Shown here: positions 54,501-62,040 of the stretch, piece after piece
Layout of the letters: the number at the start of each line of letters is the position of its first letter
Numbering within the stretch: position 1 is the first letter of the stretch
NCBI GenBank assembly: GCA_000469685.2
Contig: LS997565.1
Span: 28,566,145 to 28,630,144 of the forward strand
Origin: Haemonchus contortus
Taxonomy: Eukaryota; Nematoda; Chromadorea; Rhabditida; Trichostrongylidae
Length of the DNA: 64,000 nucleotides
Direction of reading: 5' to 3'
The notes under the pieces: generated by a model
What the model was told of the DNA's origin: nothing
Seen by the model: only the letters and a program-made list of their open reading frames with translations
Databases searched by the model: none
Made by a program: the position numbers and the translations under genes

Positions 54501-57500
54501 GACATTCTTGTGGAGAGCTTCTACACTGAGGGATTAGATGATGCACGATCCGGTAGGGTGCAGAGCACCAAGGCGATGCAAGCTCATTTGGATTCTTTTA
54601 GAGTGTGAAGGGAGGGTATGTATTTGAGAAGCTAGCAATTTGAGCAGTAGGATCGCCAACGAGGCTTACGGTGGGACGGACTTTCACAGAAGTGAGGTTG
54701 GTCGAATCTAGATTATCTGTATCCAAAAACTTGTGCGTCTTCATGAGTAGATACAAGACTAGATAAGAACCGACTCAAGTCCGAGGCGTGTTGCTGATGG
54801 TAAGTTGAACTGGTTCTGCTGAAACTGCGTGTAAGTGAAACGCCGTCCCTTTCAGTCTACGAAGCTACATTTGGAATTATTTAGCAGAAGTTGGGCAGTG
54901 GAGAGAGGTGCCTCCCAGACTTTCACAGTCAAGTTGTCTCGGAACCACAACCAACTCTCCTCCTTTCTCCCTGACAGACGAACTTATTGCTTGAGGCTTT
55001 GTTAGGTTTCGTCCACAAAGAAGGTTAATCTAGGCATGACGCGCCTAAGTTTGGTAGGTGTATGCAACAGGATTACGACACTGATGACAGGTGAGAAAAA
55101 ATGACTAAACTGAGTCCTGGGGTGTAGAAGGACGTAGATAGTGGAGCGTGGGTGAAATGCGCGTAACCTGAGTAAGTTTGCACCATCAAGGTCAAAGAAA
55201 AAGAAATAAACCAAGTTACTAGTTACACACACAGGAGTAGGACTTCGCTTATGACGGACGAAGTGCAGAAGTGCAAGAAGTATTGTGAGCGTGTTTGACC
55301 GGAAAACTATACCTCTAACCTCCTGTACGAGGGCGTTCAAACTGAAAGGGAACGTGTGTGACGGAGCAACTTCACATGAAAAGGATGAGAGCCTGGCATT
55401 AGCCAGGTGACCCGACTAGTTCGCTGTGATAACTGGATTACCTACTGACTTTGCCAACACTACAATAATGTTCTCTGCACGTACCCCTTGTAAATACCTA
55501 TTTCCATGTTGACAAAGGGATGACAAAAGCCTTATACCTCTTCCTCTCCGCTATGTGTTGCTTGCTCGTCGTGTTCGTCTCCCATTGGTGGTGGCGTTCG
55601 TGGGGGTAGTGAGCCAACGCAGCTGAAACAGTACAGAATTTCTTCGATCTGCTATCATACAATAAACTGCAGTTCCGCAACTTTTAGCTGATTTTTGGCT
55701 ATTTTCGCGCTATGAAATTCCGCTCATATTATTTGAGACCCGAACGCTTCGTCTGTTTCATGGCGGAACACAAACAAGCAATTGCTTGCCAAAAGCGCCT
55801 ACCTTGGTGTGGGTGTGATACTGTTATCACTGCCACCACCTTGCTGGTCAGGATCCTGTGTCTTCAACCAATCCTTCCTGCACAAGAGCAGACATTTTAT
55901 GCATTTCTTCAAGAAGCATTGTAACCTACTTTTTCTTCACTAGTCCATCTTCTAGTTCGGATAGATCTGGACGTCCAGGATACTGCATGATGATCTTTTT
56001 CGCCTGAAATATATCAGAATATACCTAGAAAGAAGATTCACAGAAGTCATGCTTTTCAGACATTTTGTACTGTGAAACAGACAGAGAACACGAGTTTGTG
56101 AAGCTAGGAAAATGTTAGCGAGGAGGAAGCTATTGATGCGAAGAAAAAGTTAAATGAATTAATCGTGCCGGGCGTACTTTGTCAAAGAGGAAAGGTGATT
56201 GCTCGGTTGTGGGCTGCGGTCCCCCGAGGGGTTTCCGGGGGAGTGTGGGCGACTCGCATTCCATCGACACGCCACGACCGTACATATCAACGCGGCTGTG
56301 CTAAAATGAAGAATAACCTTCTTCTGACAAGTGTCCCTAATGTCCTTATGAAATTTTTGTTTACAATGTCTGCGGTGGCCGAATTTCGCGCTTTATCGCA
56401 AAGATGTTCGTGTGGCTTTCGCAAGCTCGAAAACTAGCAGGATTGGCAAATTGACAGAAAGTAGAGCACAGCTATGAACAGCTATGTTATTTCAGTTTAC
56501 ATGCAGACGCACAGAAAAGTCAAAGAAAAAGGTGAAAGAAGAAATTAACATGCTTCAGCTGGGGTCTTCATCTTCCTTTGATGCAGTCGCTGCTGGGCTC
56601 GCTTATGCTTAAAAATGAGATTCTGATTTGGAAAAATATGATTTCTTTCTTGCGTATATGACTCTCTGGTCAAGACCCATGTCTTGAGACCAACTGCATA
56701 CAAGTCGTATTCGTCCCACGGAAAACTCACTAATTATTCGTACCATTGGAGCGATCCTGCTTTCCTATCCCGTGAACGAGAACCATTTTCTCATTGAAGA
56801 ACCCACCAAACGAAATAAGTGTCTCTACTTTTGAAAAAAAAAACCAAAAAAGTTTACTTCAACGTTTAGAAAATTTTCAGCACCGCAAATATCCCGCTCG
56901 CGCATTTTTCAGCGTTCGATTGTATGGGAATTGCTGCAGTTCACCACAACTCTCTTTACGTCTTGGCTATGCGCTGTTTAAGGGTTACAGGCCTGATTTC
57001 TAGTTCCACTAAATGACATGTCTCACCTCCTATCGTCACCCCTTCGGCTGTCAGTTCGAAGCACTCAGGCTCAATATCACGCTTATGAGTGGAAGTATTA
57101 TAATAGTGAATAGAAGAATGATTAAAACGGTTCCGACGAAAAGTGCTTGTCATTTCATAAGTCAGCTGCCTCTTGATTGAATTTGCGTTCATCCCCAAGA
57201 CTATTTGGATAGAGCGAGTGATTTAAAAAAGTCAAGGCAAGGTCCTTGCAAAAGCCTTCATTACGATTTGCGTCGACTACCAACGGCGCAATGCATCGTC
57301 AGCATTGAGACATGTACGTTACGTATTGCACTCTGCATGTACGTTCAAGACTAGAATGAGCTTCCGTCCACGACTGCACAAGAAGGGAGCGCAGTTTAAG
57401 CGATCCATTGAAGGCACAGTTCACGATAAGAACGGCCTACGGCTTCCTCCTAGAATTACCCAGTGGCTCCCAAGGATAACACAAAGGACGCTGTCGGGAC

Positions 57501-60277
57501 GAGAAGCTCAATAGAAAGGGCATGATAGCCCCGTTACCGCATTCGTCGACCGCCCATGCCCATCGACCGATGATGTGTTAGTCGAGTGTTGAGGCGATAC
57601 AGTATGCGCTATACGCACCAGGACCCGTCATGCAATCAACTGATCGCCGGGTGGTGAGGTGATGTTTTACTCCTAATCTGTTCTTTTCTGTTGTTCTTTT
57701 TGCTGCTGCGGTCCTTCATATAGTTTTCTAGCTAAAAAGGATGAGAAAAGTGGGTTATTTCGCTGTTACAGTGTTTTCGTTAAGTTATGCTTATTAGTGA
57801 ATGAATTTCAAAGAACATTTTGCTTACTGCGTCAGCTATTCGCACCAAGACCAACACGTACGCAATGGTACACAATAACCCGTTCGAACATCCTTTCTAC
57901 TTTATTTTTCTGGCCTTACTCTCATCCAGCCCCTTTCATAACGACTTTTCCGAAGCCTTTTCTCACTTTGGAAACACCTATTCGCGTGCTTTCTTCGCCT
58001 CCATCACAATATTCTCCTACTCCTTCTTTCTTTGCCATAAGCTGGATGGCCAAAAACCAAAAATCATCGTGAACTGTGCCTTTAACCTGAACCAACCGCT
58101 CTTTTTTTTGCAGGGTAATTGGACTGCAACTCGCATTCAACCTGCATTTCTCGGGAAACTTTTCAGACGGCACATAGGAAAGAAGTAGCGAACATTCAGC
58201 ACTGCATGCATGAGAAATTCCTCTTTGGTTTAACAAATTCAGACCAAATATAAAAATATAATGAAGATAAAGGCTATTTTGTGCATGTTTATGTATACCT
58301 GGTATTTTCCTTTGCTCTGTCGTTTCACGAGGCCACGGTCAAATGCATCAAGGTACTGTGGCTGTGCAACCACCGGATCGGGTGGAGGCAGATTGTCCGA
58401 CTGCTCCACAACTATTTTCTGTTCGACCTGTACAGAAGGCATTTGCACCGCAGAGATTATGAATAATCTTCAACGCTCTCTTTACCTCTTCTGCCAATTC
58501 TTCCATCTCACTATCGGTATAATCCTCTTCATCTTCTGAATCGGCTTCGTCCTCCTCCTTCAGTGTCTCTGCTAAGACTGGTGTCTTCGGAGGTTGTGGT
58601 GGTTCTGCCTGATCGTCACTATCTTCAAATGATGTAGTCTGTAAAGGATTTGTTTTAGGTTCCAGCATCCCGTTCTTGTCGACTTTATTGTTTTGTTGTG
58701 CTGGGACACTCACCTGAACTGTAACATCGGTAGCAGCACTTGCAATGGACATCTGATGGCTAGCCTCTAGTTCTGATTCTTCGTCTGGATCGAAGCCAAC
58801 CTATAATTCATAAGCTCATCACAACCATTTTATGGTATTTCCCAGCAGAAGCTCAAGCTGCCATCTGGTAACGGAAGGAACGTGGGTGGAATTAGCCTTG
58901 TTCCTGCACAGTGTACCAAAGAAGTACTCGTGGACGTAGAACTCAACTCTACTTTCTAAATTTGTAAAGCTGTAAGCTGGACGAGATTACATCTGTGTCT
59001 TTCCCACACACATTCATCACCCACCCGTTATGTAACATGTATGACGGAGACAATAGTAACTCCTCTCGTCGATTTGTTATGCAACTTGCTGACCCAAGAC
59101 TAACGTTTACCAAATGACCTTCTTGCCCCTATACGTTCCCGTACTGGTGCGGTTTGTCTAAAGTATTGCTTAGGGGCGAGCAATCTGATTGAAAAAGATT
59201 TTCATTGCAATTTGGTAGATAGTTAAAGATCATTCCAAGCTCGACAGTTCGGTAGTGTTATGGAGCAACCTCAGGCTCTTAGTGGGTTGGTGTTAAGGGC
59301 ACAGACATGGATTTACCTCGACGCTGTGCCACGGTCGTTCTCCATATCCTGATCGGCTAAGTTTATCTGACTTTCTAGAAGCGTTGCTTGCTTTTGATGC
59401 ATCGAATGCCGCTCTTTGCTGATTTTTTCTAGCAACTTCCTTAAAGAATAGTGGGACTGAGAAGTCATGCAGATTGTGTTAGATGAAAAGCAAAAGCTCG
59501 CAGTTATCAGTCTGTTTTGATCTGCTCTGATCCCACCTGACTCCTTTGTTGGACGAGTTTGCTCGTCTCCCTCTGCACATTTTCAGGCTGTGCTGCTGAA
59601 ATCGAACCGTTCAACGATTCTGCAGGCTGATCAGCTGATGACGAACCTATGATACTCTCCAACAGCTCTTTCACCATAGGCCGAGCGTCGTACATGGGAT
59701 GTGCTTTAATTCTAGCAACGAGATTCAGGCTGACTGGCCCTTTCTCCATTTGTTCAAGAACCTAGGTAAGAACCTCTTTGTTAAAAGTCCTAAATGGGAT
59801 GCTACAATCTACTTGGTTCATCAGCATGTTGAGTGAATCAATCTCGAGTCGATACATAGCAGCAGACATCGGCGTCCGAGGAGCTGGTGCGAGCTGCCTA
59901 GAACTATTAACTCATCATTGACCAGTGAAAAGTGCAACCACAGACTCATAATAAAGAGCTAAACTCACTTTGTAGGAGTGACTACTGTTTCAGGTTCGTT
60001 CGTTACGGGCACGAACGAAGGAGCACGAGAAGCTGCCCCTTGCCTAGCCGGTACGCGAACAGGGGGTCTGAAAAGAAATATTGAAGATGGATGACAATCG
60101 TGGGGTGATTTGTCTAAGATCTCACTCATTTCGAGCTGGTTTCGGATCTTCTGGTTGCTCGGGGGACATTTGGCGCTTTTGCTCCACTACCTGAGAAGCC
60201 CCAGCCGCCTTTGTTGGAAGCGATCCATCTTGAGCTGCTGATTTGAACTGCTCCGAGTTCTCATTTTCGGTGGAAGC
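27316..60277 (-). CDS. Gene B: long multi-exon gene, unrecognised charged Pro/Ser-rich protein
   Basis: Twenty-eight minus-strand exons, each with acceptor AG and donor GT (one GC), join with correct phase at every junction and give 1117 codons including the TGA. No domain is recognised. The N-terminal third has a possible helical segment (MYRLEIDSLNMLMNQVLEQM, then RPMVKELLESII). An acidic block follows (ETLKEEDEADSEDEEDYTDS), then a basic helix (KHKRAQQRLHQRKMKTPAEA) and YPGRPDLSELEDGL. The C-terminal half is rich in Tyr, Arg, Ser and Thr (YYSTASDRPLSTF, RYKRPSSPIEKIKSLFRK). This composition fits a disordered scaffold or cytoskeletal protein, but function is unknown. There is no signal peptide or membrane segment in the part seen. 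The 5' end is missing: exon 1 here starts in phase 0 without an ATG. Introns carry mariner, RTE, MITE and SINE insertions. Confidence 0.8.
27650..27775 (-). CDS. Gene B exon 27
   Basis: Acceptor AATTCAG|ATACGA, donor GGACG|GTTCGT. Encodes RYKRPSSPIEKIKSLFRKND. Confidence 0.8.
27834..27924 (-). CDS. Gene B exon 26
   Basis: Acceptor GTTTCAG|ACCCAA, donor AATGG|GTGAGT. Encodes PKKKRSILSFNRRRTSEVRM, a strongly basic stretch that could serve as a nuclear or membrane-binding signal (inference). Confidence 0.8.
27977..28067 (-). CDS. Gene B exon 25
   Basis: Acceptor TTCACAG|GCAGCC, donor AGAAA|GTGGGT. Encodes LNPTSWETRERQAEE. Confidence 0.78.
28420..29220 (+). mobile_element. RTE remnant (family 1), heavily decayed
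   Basis: Matches the 5' part of the element at 9.8-11.4 kb: compare CACCCGGAAG..., GTGAACGA...TCGG and CCGAGAGATTGCTGATCT at 28425-28560 with 9925-10090. Only fragments of coding sequence remain. It lies in the intron between gene B exons 24 and 25. Confidence 0.6.
29221..30487. other. Intron sequence of gene B, no gene seen
   Basis: Short ORFs on both strands overlap each other without recognisable motifs or exon-like phase relations. Confidence 0.3.
30488..30627 (-). CDS. Gene B exon 24
   Basis: Acceptor TTTTACAG|CTCAAC, donor AAACAG|GTATTT. Encodes VADYAYVNYHDTSNGRGGVA and LPRSILKNKQ. The preceding 4.2-kb intron holds the mariner at 31137. Confidence 0.8.
31137..32411 (-). mobile_element. 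Full-length but dead mariner transposon, 1275 bp
   Basis: Both ends are present: TTAGGTTGTAAGGAAAGTTC...GGCCGTT at left and its reverse complement at right, flanked by TA at 31135-31136 and 32412-32413. The length is typical of mariner. It sits in the gene B intron between exons 23 and 24. Confidence 0.95.
31286..32206 (-). pseudogene. Mariner transposase pseudogene
   Basis: Three minus frames make up a mariner transposase. The N-terminal helix-turn-helix part is HEFKLGRTTKDTATNINVVW...RTVRRWFQKFRSG (32206 down). The central part contains FLHRIVMCYEKWILYDN, and the C-terminal part HDNAQPHVS and YSPNLSPTDYHIF. Frameshifts near 31,850 and 31,600 break it. The second and third catalytic Asp are present (HDN, TDYH). 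The first, normally GDEKW, reads CYEKW, so the catalytic triad is also lost by substitution. Confidence 0.93.
32414..33995. other. Intron sequence of gene B, no gene seen
   Basis: Contains a 21-bp near-perfect palindrome at 32862-32882 (ATGTGTCCTC-G-GAGGACACAT). No exon pair that keeps gene B phase was found here. Confidence 0.35.
34000..34478. mobile_element. TTAA-flanked MITE, long-subfamily shorter copy
   Basis: Left end AGGCACACCTCACGATAA, right end TTATCGTGAACTGTGCCT, flanked by TTAA at 33996-33999 and 34479-34482. The interior (GTAGTCAGCTATTCGCACC) matches the copies at 17159 and 57412. Confidence 0.85.
34862..34960 (-). CDS. Gene B exon 23
   Basis: Acceptor CCCAACAG|CTCGGC, donor GCAG|GTAAAG. 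Encodes RRIFKNDGDRPAYIRTRSMD. Phase fits exons 22 and 24. Confidence 0.75.
35661..35769 (-). CDS. Gene B exon 22
   Basis: Acceptor TTTTCAG|CCGGAA, donor GGAG|GTATTC. Encodes DAYRSGETYRNRFEENFPFR. Confidence 0.8.
35875..35956 (-). CDS. Gene B exon 21
   Basis: Acceptor TGTTCAG|AAGCGG, donor AGAAAG|GTATAT. Encodes SGAPSYRPASYYSTASDRPL. Confidence 0.78.
36036..36121 (-). CDS. Gene B exon 20
   Basis: Acceptor TTTTACAG|AATCAG, donor GCACC|GTACGT. Encodes SWASEPRRFEVYKTRAERDA. Confidence 0.8.
36301..36382 (-). CDS. Gene B exon 19
   Basis: Acceptor ACTTCAG|AACTGC, donor GACGAG|GTACCG. Encodes TAPYGTSDATNYYTSNASSS. All neighbours support this frame even though another frame is also open. Confidence 0.75.
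37893..38003. repeat. 41-bp inverted duplication within the RTE
   Basis: CATTTCCCGAGATTCTCTATCGCAATTTCG... (37893-37933) is repeated inverted at 37963-38003 with about three mismatches, separated by 29 bp. It breaks the RTE frame between endonuclease and reverse transcriptase. Confidence 0.9.
39212..39426. mobile_element. Foldback MITE copy 3 (215 bp), TSD TAG
   Basis: Ends GGCTGCTTTCATAGTCC and GGACTATGAAAGCAGCC, flanked by TAG at 39209-39211 and 39427-39429. The arms carry CCGGCCGGCC blocks, a GTGCACGAGGCAGTGCT segment, and a G/A-rich inner arm resembling copy 1. It sits inside the family-2 RTE tail, splitting DVKRT.LG from QQPARW. Confidence 0.93.
40018..40085. repeat. TG-rich low-complexity tract
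   Basis: An imperfect TGTGTA/TGTGTG run. No other feature. Confidence 0.7.
40624..40688 (-). CDS. Gene B exon 18
   Basis: Acceptor TTTTCAG|AGCGTC, donor TTCAG|GTAAGG. Encodes SVAAAREELRAYDHLPEQHD. Confidence 0.78.
40863..41376. mobile_element. TTAA-flanked MITE, short subfamily
   Basis: Left end AGGCACCATTTTCGATAA, right end TTAGTAAACTGTGCCT, with perfect TTAA on both sides (40859-40862, 41377-41380). The interior contains GGCTGACTACGAAATCTAATTGCC read in reverse and GCCGGAGAGTGAGCC, and is almost identical to the copy at 60932 in opposite orientation. Confidence 0.9.
41381..43806. other. Intron sequence of gene B, no gene seen
   Basis: No exon that fits gene B phase was found. A plus ORF at 43112-43363 has no recognised relatives and no coding support. 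Confidence 0.3.
43807..43864 (-). CDS. Gene B exon 17
   Basis: Acceptor GTCCAG|TCTTAC, donor GATGAG|GTAAGG. Encodes LTTTIGASDVDHVYITADE. It is needed to bring exon 16 (phase 2) and exon 18 (phase 0) into register. Confidence 0.75.
44491..44579 (-). CDS. Gene B exon 16
   Basis: Acceptor TTTCTAG|GTGGCA, donor TTCAAG|GTCAGT. Encodes VAIEPNSTTKKAQEMKAGEN and GALEDS. Confidence 0.78.
44803..45365. mobile_element. piggyBac-like MITE with TTAA flank
   Basis: Left end CCCACTGACGACCGCGTGG follows TTAA (44799-44802). Right end GGTCGTCAATGGG precedes TTAT (45366-45369), one change from TTAA. Twelve of 13 terminal bases pair. A GGCCCGCCGGCGGGCC palindrome sits just inside the left end, and a second end-like sequence (GCGCGGTCGCCGATGGG) lies at 45029-45044, so the element may be nested or composite. 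No transposase. Confidence 0.65.
45820..45935 (-). CDS. Gene B exon 15
   Basis: Acceptor TTTACAG|AGCCAA, donor ACTCAG|GTTTGT. Encodes PKTPTVPPSYFMTVADQSKA. The 4.9-kb intron before it carries the SINE cluster and a mariner relic. Confidence 0.8.
46424..46770 (+). mobile_element. tRNA-derived SINE with body (family S1)
   Basis: A tRNA-like head (about 46424-46492) carries a B-box-like GGTTCGGATCC. It is followed by ACCAAGCCTTCCATCCCTCC, which aligns with the tail of the copy at 50 kb. A body from CTTGTACACCGCC to AAATTGCTGCTGTCGAATTGG recurs near 48.6-48.8 kb (minus) and partly at 36.9-37.0 kb (minus). Confidence 0.65.
46962..47535. mobile_element. Inverted tRNA-SINE composite (family S2) with 14-bp TSD
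   Basis: Three copies of a tRNA-like repeat: minus 47055-47126, minus truncated 47350-47400, and plus 47430-47501. The first two share the flank TGATGTTTTGTTAACTGCTG. The composite is bounded by ACTATTGAGAATTT at 46948-46961 and 47536-47549. The tRNA-like unit is 72 nt with a perfect 7-bp acceptor stem (GCCTCGG/CCGAGGC) and a 5-bp T stem, but the anticodon stem has only four pairs and position 33 is C. Confidence 0.8.
48610..48830 (-). mobile_element. SINE S1 body fragment
   Basis: On the minus strand it reads GTGGCCACTGCAAATCATTGTATGGGC, then TGAATGGAAAAGGAATGCGAGG and GACGCCCCAAGACTTTAC. These parallel 46575-46760 of the S1 SINE. The tRNA head is absent. Confidence 0.65.
49130..49935 (+). 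pseudogene. Second mariner transposase relic
   Basis: Plus-strand frames show mariner motifs out of register: SKHVYDIETDDGSRVYAYE and KQQSTVWVFQKKSNATK, then LRYDNASTHTSARTTAFLSI, then KTVDAF..HVLELPQSE and CFKNWFECMQKCIDPNEEYF. It differs from the copy at 31 kb, so two mariner lineages invaded this gene. The third Asp region reads YNPRVISSYY instead of a PDL/D motif. Inverted repeats were not located. Confidence 0.85.
49985..50146 (-). mobile_element. tRNA-derived SINE (family S1), second copy
   Basis: The minus-strand head, 50145 to 50069, starts GGCGGAGGTGGTGTAATGGC and contains an A-box-like TGGTGTAATGG and a B-box-like AGTTCGATTCC. The tail ACCAAGTCTTTCATGCCTCC aligns with ACCAAGCCTTCCATCCCTCC of the 46.4-kb copy. 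It sits directly beside the mariner relic. Confidence 0.7.
50147..50809. other. Intron sequence of gene B, no gene seen
   Basis: Nothing recognised beyond intronic sequence 3' of exon 14. Confidence 0.3.
50810..50902 (-). CDS. Gene B exon 14
   Basis: Acceptor CATTTAG|ATAAG, donor CGCCAG|GTATTC. Encodes KIEPKALDLVARKLSYMQSA then a Ser/Pro stretch. Confidence 0.78.
50903..52700. other. Intron sequence with a GC-rich block
   Basis: 51500-51790 is visibly GC-richer than its surroundings and has open frames on both strands. I cannot link it to a family. It is not needed for gene B phase. Confidence 0.35.
52701..52809 (-). CDS. Gene B exon 13
   Basis: Acceptor TTTGCAG|GGAAGC. Encodes SSEEESDTEIQYRQPRGSLI. 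A first donor (GAG|GTCAGA, 52717) leaves phase 0, but the next exon needs phase 1, which the donor GGAG|GTATAC at 52701 gives. Confidence 0.7.
53300..53790 (-). pseudogene. GIY-YIG endonuclease fragment (Penelope-like element)
   Basis: The minus frame from about 53670 reads CNFELVVCPAGKEGGCT followed by VVYKLTCRDGGDEYTGETTR. This is the Cys pair plus GIY-YIG start (VYKxTC...EYxGET) found in Penelope-like and related nematode elements. After 53500 the frame breaks and only traces remain. No reverse transcriptase was recognised upstream. Confidence 0.6.
53800..55537. other. Intron sequence of gene B, no gene seen
   Basis: Possible further decay of the Penelope-like element. No motif I can name. 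Confidence 0.3.
55538..55622 (-). CDS. Gene B exon 12
   Basis: Acceptor GTTTCAG|CTGCG, donor GAAGAG|GTATAA. Encodes VGSLPPRTPPPMGDEHDEQA, a proline-rich motif followed by acidic residues. Confidence 0.78.
55803..55877 (-). CDS. Gene B exon 11
   Basis: Acceptor TGTGCAG|GAAGGA, donor CCAAG|GTAGGC. Encodes DWLKTQDPDQQGGGSDNS. Two of its three frames have stops; the phase-correct one is open. Confidence 0.78.
55930..56003 (-). CDS. Gene B exon 10
   Basis: Acceptor ATTTCAG|GCGAAA, donor AAAAA|GTAGGT. Encodes AKKIIMQYPGRPDLSELEDG then LVKK. Confidence 0.8.
56554..56693 (-). CDS. Gene B exon 9 (GC donor)
   Basis: Acceptor TATGCAG|TTGGTC. Encodes a basic helix KHKRAQQRLHQRKMKTPAE. The only donor that keeps the next exons open is GAA|GCATGT, a GC-AG intron. 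The nearby GT (CAT|GTTAAT) leads to a stop in exon 11. Confidence 0.68.
57027..57165 (-). CDS. Gene B exon 8
   Basis: Acceptor GAGGCAG|CTGACT, donor GGAG|GTGAGA. Encodes YEMTSTFRRNRFNHSSIHYY and ECFELTAEGVTIGG. The preceding intron holds a MITE. Confidence 0.75.
57412..58081. mobile_element. TTAA-flanked MITE, long subfamily
   Basis: Left end AGGCACAGTTCACGATAA, right end ATCGTGAACTGTGCCT. Flanks are TTGA (57408-57411) and TTAA (58082-58085). The interior matches the copies at 17159 and 34000. It lies in the gene B intron between exons 7 and 8. Confidence 0.85.
58299..58427 (-). CDS. Gene B exon 7
   Basis: Acceptor TGTACAG|GTCGAA, donor TACCAG|GTATAC. Encodes LPPPDPVVAQPQYLDAFDRG then LVKRQSKGKYQ. 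Confidence 0.8.
58486..58800 (-). CDS. Gene B exon 6 (acidic block)
   Basis: Acceptor AATTATAG|GTTGGC, donor GAAGAG|GTAAAG. 105 codons, the second longest exon. Starts VGFDPDEESELEASHQ and ends in a strongly acidic run (EEDEADSEDEEDYTDSEMEE). Confidence 0.82.
59317..59439 (-). CDS. Gene B exon 5
   Basis: Acceptor CTTTAAG|GAAGTT, donor GTCGAG|GTAAAT. Encodes EVARKNQQRAAFDASKASNA and SGYGERPWHSVE. The AAG acceptor is atypical; an upstream CTCAG breaks phase. Confidence 0.7.
59537..59761 (-). CDS. Gene B exon 4
   Basis: Acceptor TACCTAG|GTTCTT, donor AGTCAG|GTGGGA. 75 codons including VLEQMEKGPVSLNLVARIKA and RPMVKELLESII. A helical-looking segment then a Ser/Gln-rich linker. Confidence 0.8.
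59813..59897 (-). CDS. Gene B exon 3
   Basis: Acceptor GTTCTAG|GCAGC, donor AACCAA|GTAGAT. Encodes QLAPAPRTPMSAAMYRLEID and the start of a helix that continues in exon 4. Confidence 0.75.
59969..60067 (-). CDS. Gene B exon 2
   Basis: Acceptor TTTTCAG|ACCCCC, donor ACAAA|GTGAGT. Pro/Val-rich, contains PPVRVPARQGAASRAPSF. Phase fits both sides. Confidence 0.75.
60126..60277 (-). CDS. Gene B exon 1 (most 5' exon supported)
   Basis: Acceptor TTTTTCAG|GCTTCC, donor AATGA|GTGAGA. Contains EQKRQMSPEQPEDPKPAR. Opens in phase 0 with no start codon, so at least one exon lies upstream. Confidence 0.75.
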
Positions 60278-60931
60278 CTGAAAAACGAGACAAATCTGTT
60301 TGAGTCGAGTGAGTGACAGTTCCTACAAGTCTGTAGAGTGTTAAGAATATTTGTATTTTGCTGGGAAGTTAAAGCGACGGCAATATTGCTGAAAAGGAAG
60401 CTATTAGATTACACAATCAGCATATCAAGTGAGTAGGAAGTTTTAAATATCATCAGAAGCCGTGTTCACATGTCCATGAAAATAGATTTTAACCTTGAAA
60501 TATTACACGAGTTGATCCCAAATTGAAAACTTATTCTCCTCAAGGTCCTGGTGTTTAGGAGCATATAAAATCCGCCGATGGTTTCAAAGTCTTCAGTAAA
60601 CTAGGTAATTTCTCGCTACGAAACAGAATTCTTATGAAGTCTACTACTCGTGCTTACCCTTCTGTCAGAAACAGCACAGCGACTGGTCTTCAACGAAGTC
60701 ACTGTTGAGTAACAAGATGGAGAGGATTTCACTAGGGCTCTATCATCACGCTCATATTTTTAGTGACATTCTCGAGAAGATCGTGCGTCTTTCGGAGCAG
60801 AAGCTTATGGGAGTGAAGACCGGCCCTTATAGCACATAACGCCGATCGAAAGGAGCAAAGCTGCCTTATTTCGACAACATTCGAAGAAAAATCTGCTGAA
60901 GAGGTCTGGACCTTGTAAAGACGATGTTTAA

Positions 60932-61451
60932 AGGCACGGTTCACGAAAAAATGGTTTCGGAGTTTTGCACATGGTTGAACTCGACGCCCCCTCTGATACC
61001 ATTTGTGCAGGAATGAGGTCGGAAAACGGTCTGGATAGGGCACAATAAGGGGCCGGAGAGTGAGCCACGGTCGCCCTCCGCCCCTCGCTAGGCTGACTGC
61101 GAAATCTAATTGCCGTTCACCACTTTCGCACTGGAGCGAAGTTGGAGAAAAATCGATAAGCTGGTTGGCAAATTGCCAGGTTCAAGACTGTAGTCTGAAT
61201 ATGCTGTTTGTGTGTGTTGAATGCTATTGCAGACATTGCGGCGCTTTCGCGCACTCGCCCGAACACTCCCTTAACCGCCGTCTTTCCAATGTGAAACTCG
61301 TCCAACCCCCTTCTCAGCTCTTTTTCGACCCTTTCTATTTCTTTTTGTTCATCGTTTTTTGCGCTTTTTTCGATGTTATCGCTTTATTCTAGAGTAGTTC
61401 TATCAATTCCCGTCAAAAAAGGGTGTCCTAAATTTACCGTAAACGGTGCCT
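60932..61451. mobile_element. TTAA-flanked MITE, short subfamily
   Basis: Left end AGGCACGGTTCACGA, right end CCGTAAACGGTGCCT, perfect TTAA on both sides (60928-60931, 61452-61455). Near-identical, in inverse orientation, to 40863-41376. It accounts for the plus ORF at 61060-61392. Confidence 0.9.
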
Positions 61452-62040
61452 TTAAGCCTGCGTCACAGAGAATTCGCATGTACACAAGAAGGGCAAGCAT
61501 TCAATCAGCGTCATTCAAACAACTATTGAAAGTATAATGCCTGGATTTTCTGTATACTCGCAAGCGCAGAAGGGAATCCGGTGTTCCGAGCTTTGTCGGC
61601 GATCGAATATCAGAGCGCCGTTGTTTACGAGCGCGAGATTCAAAGATCAGGTGAGTCAAACACGCCATGCGACTCTGTGGTGACCGTTGGACCGAGTCGA
61701 TTATTGGCTGGACATTAAAGACACTGTTACGATAATTTCGAGGTACCCATTTCAAGTTGGAAAGAGGCAGTGTTGATAAGGAGTGGTGGTTGTACGAGTT
61801 GCCATGGCGGAAATGACATGGAAGGGGTATTCGGATGAAATTTCAGTTGTTGTAATTGCGTGAAGAGCTACATCAGTCTAAGTTCTGAATAGATTAGTCG
61901 AAATTGTCCAAAACTGCCTTCCACTGTCGCAATGGTTCATAACAAGTTGTTTGGACTTCCAACTAGTGATGTCACTGGAATACTGCATCCTCTACAAACT
62001 TGAAACTCGCCCGCAATGGGTGTGGCATTCACACGATACA

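Noticed and set aside
61060..61392. 110-residue plus ORF
   Set aside because: Lies wholly inside the TTAA MITE 60932-61451. The inverse copy at 40986-41357 gives a similar chance ORF.
61501..61755. 84-residue minus ORF (ESRARKQRRSDIRSPTK)
   Set aside because: Looks somewhat exon-like, but I could not connect it in phase to gene B or find a good acceptor.
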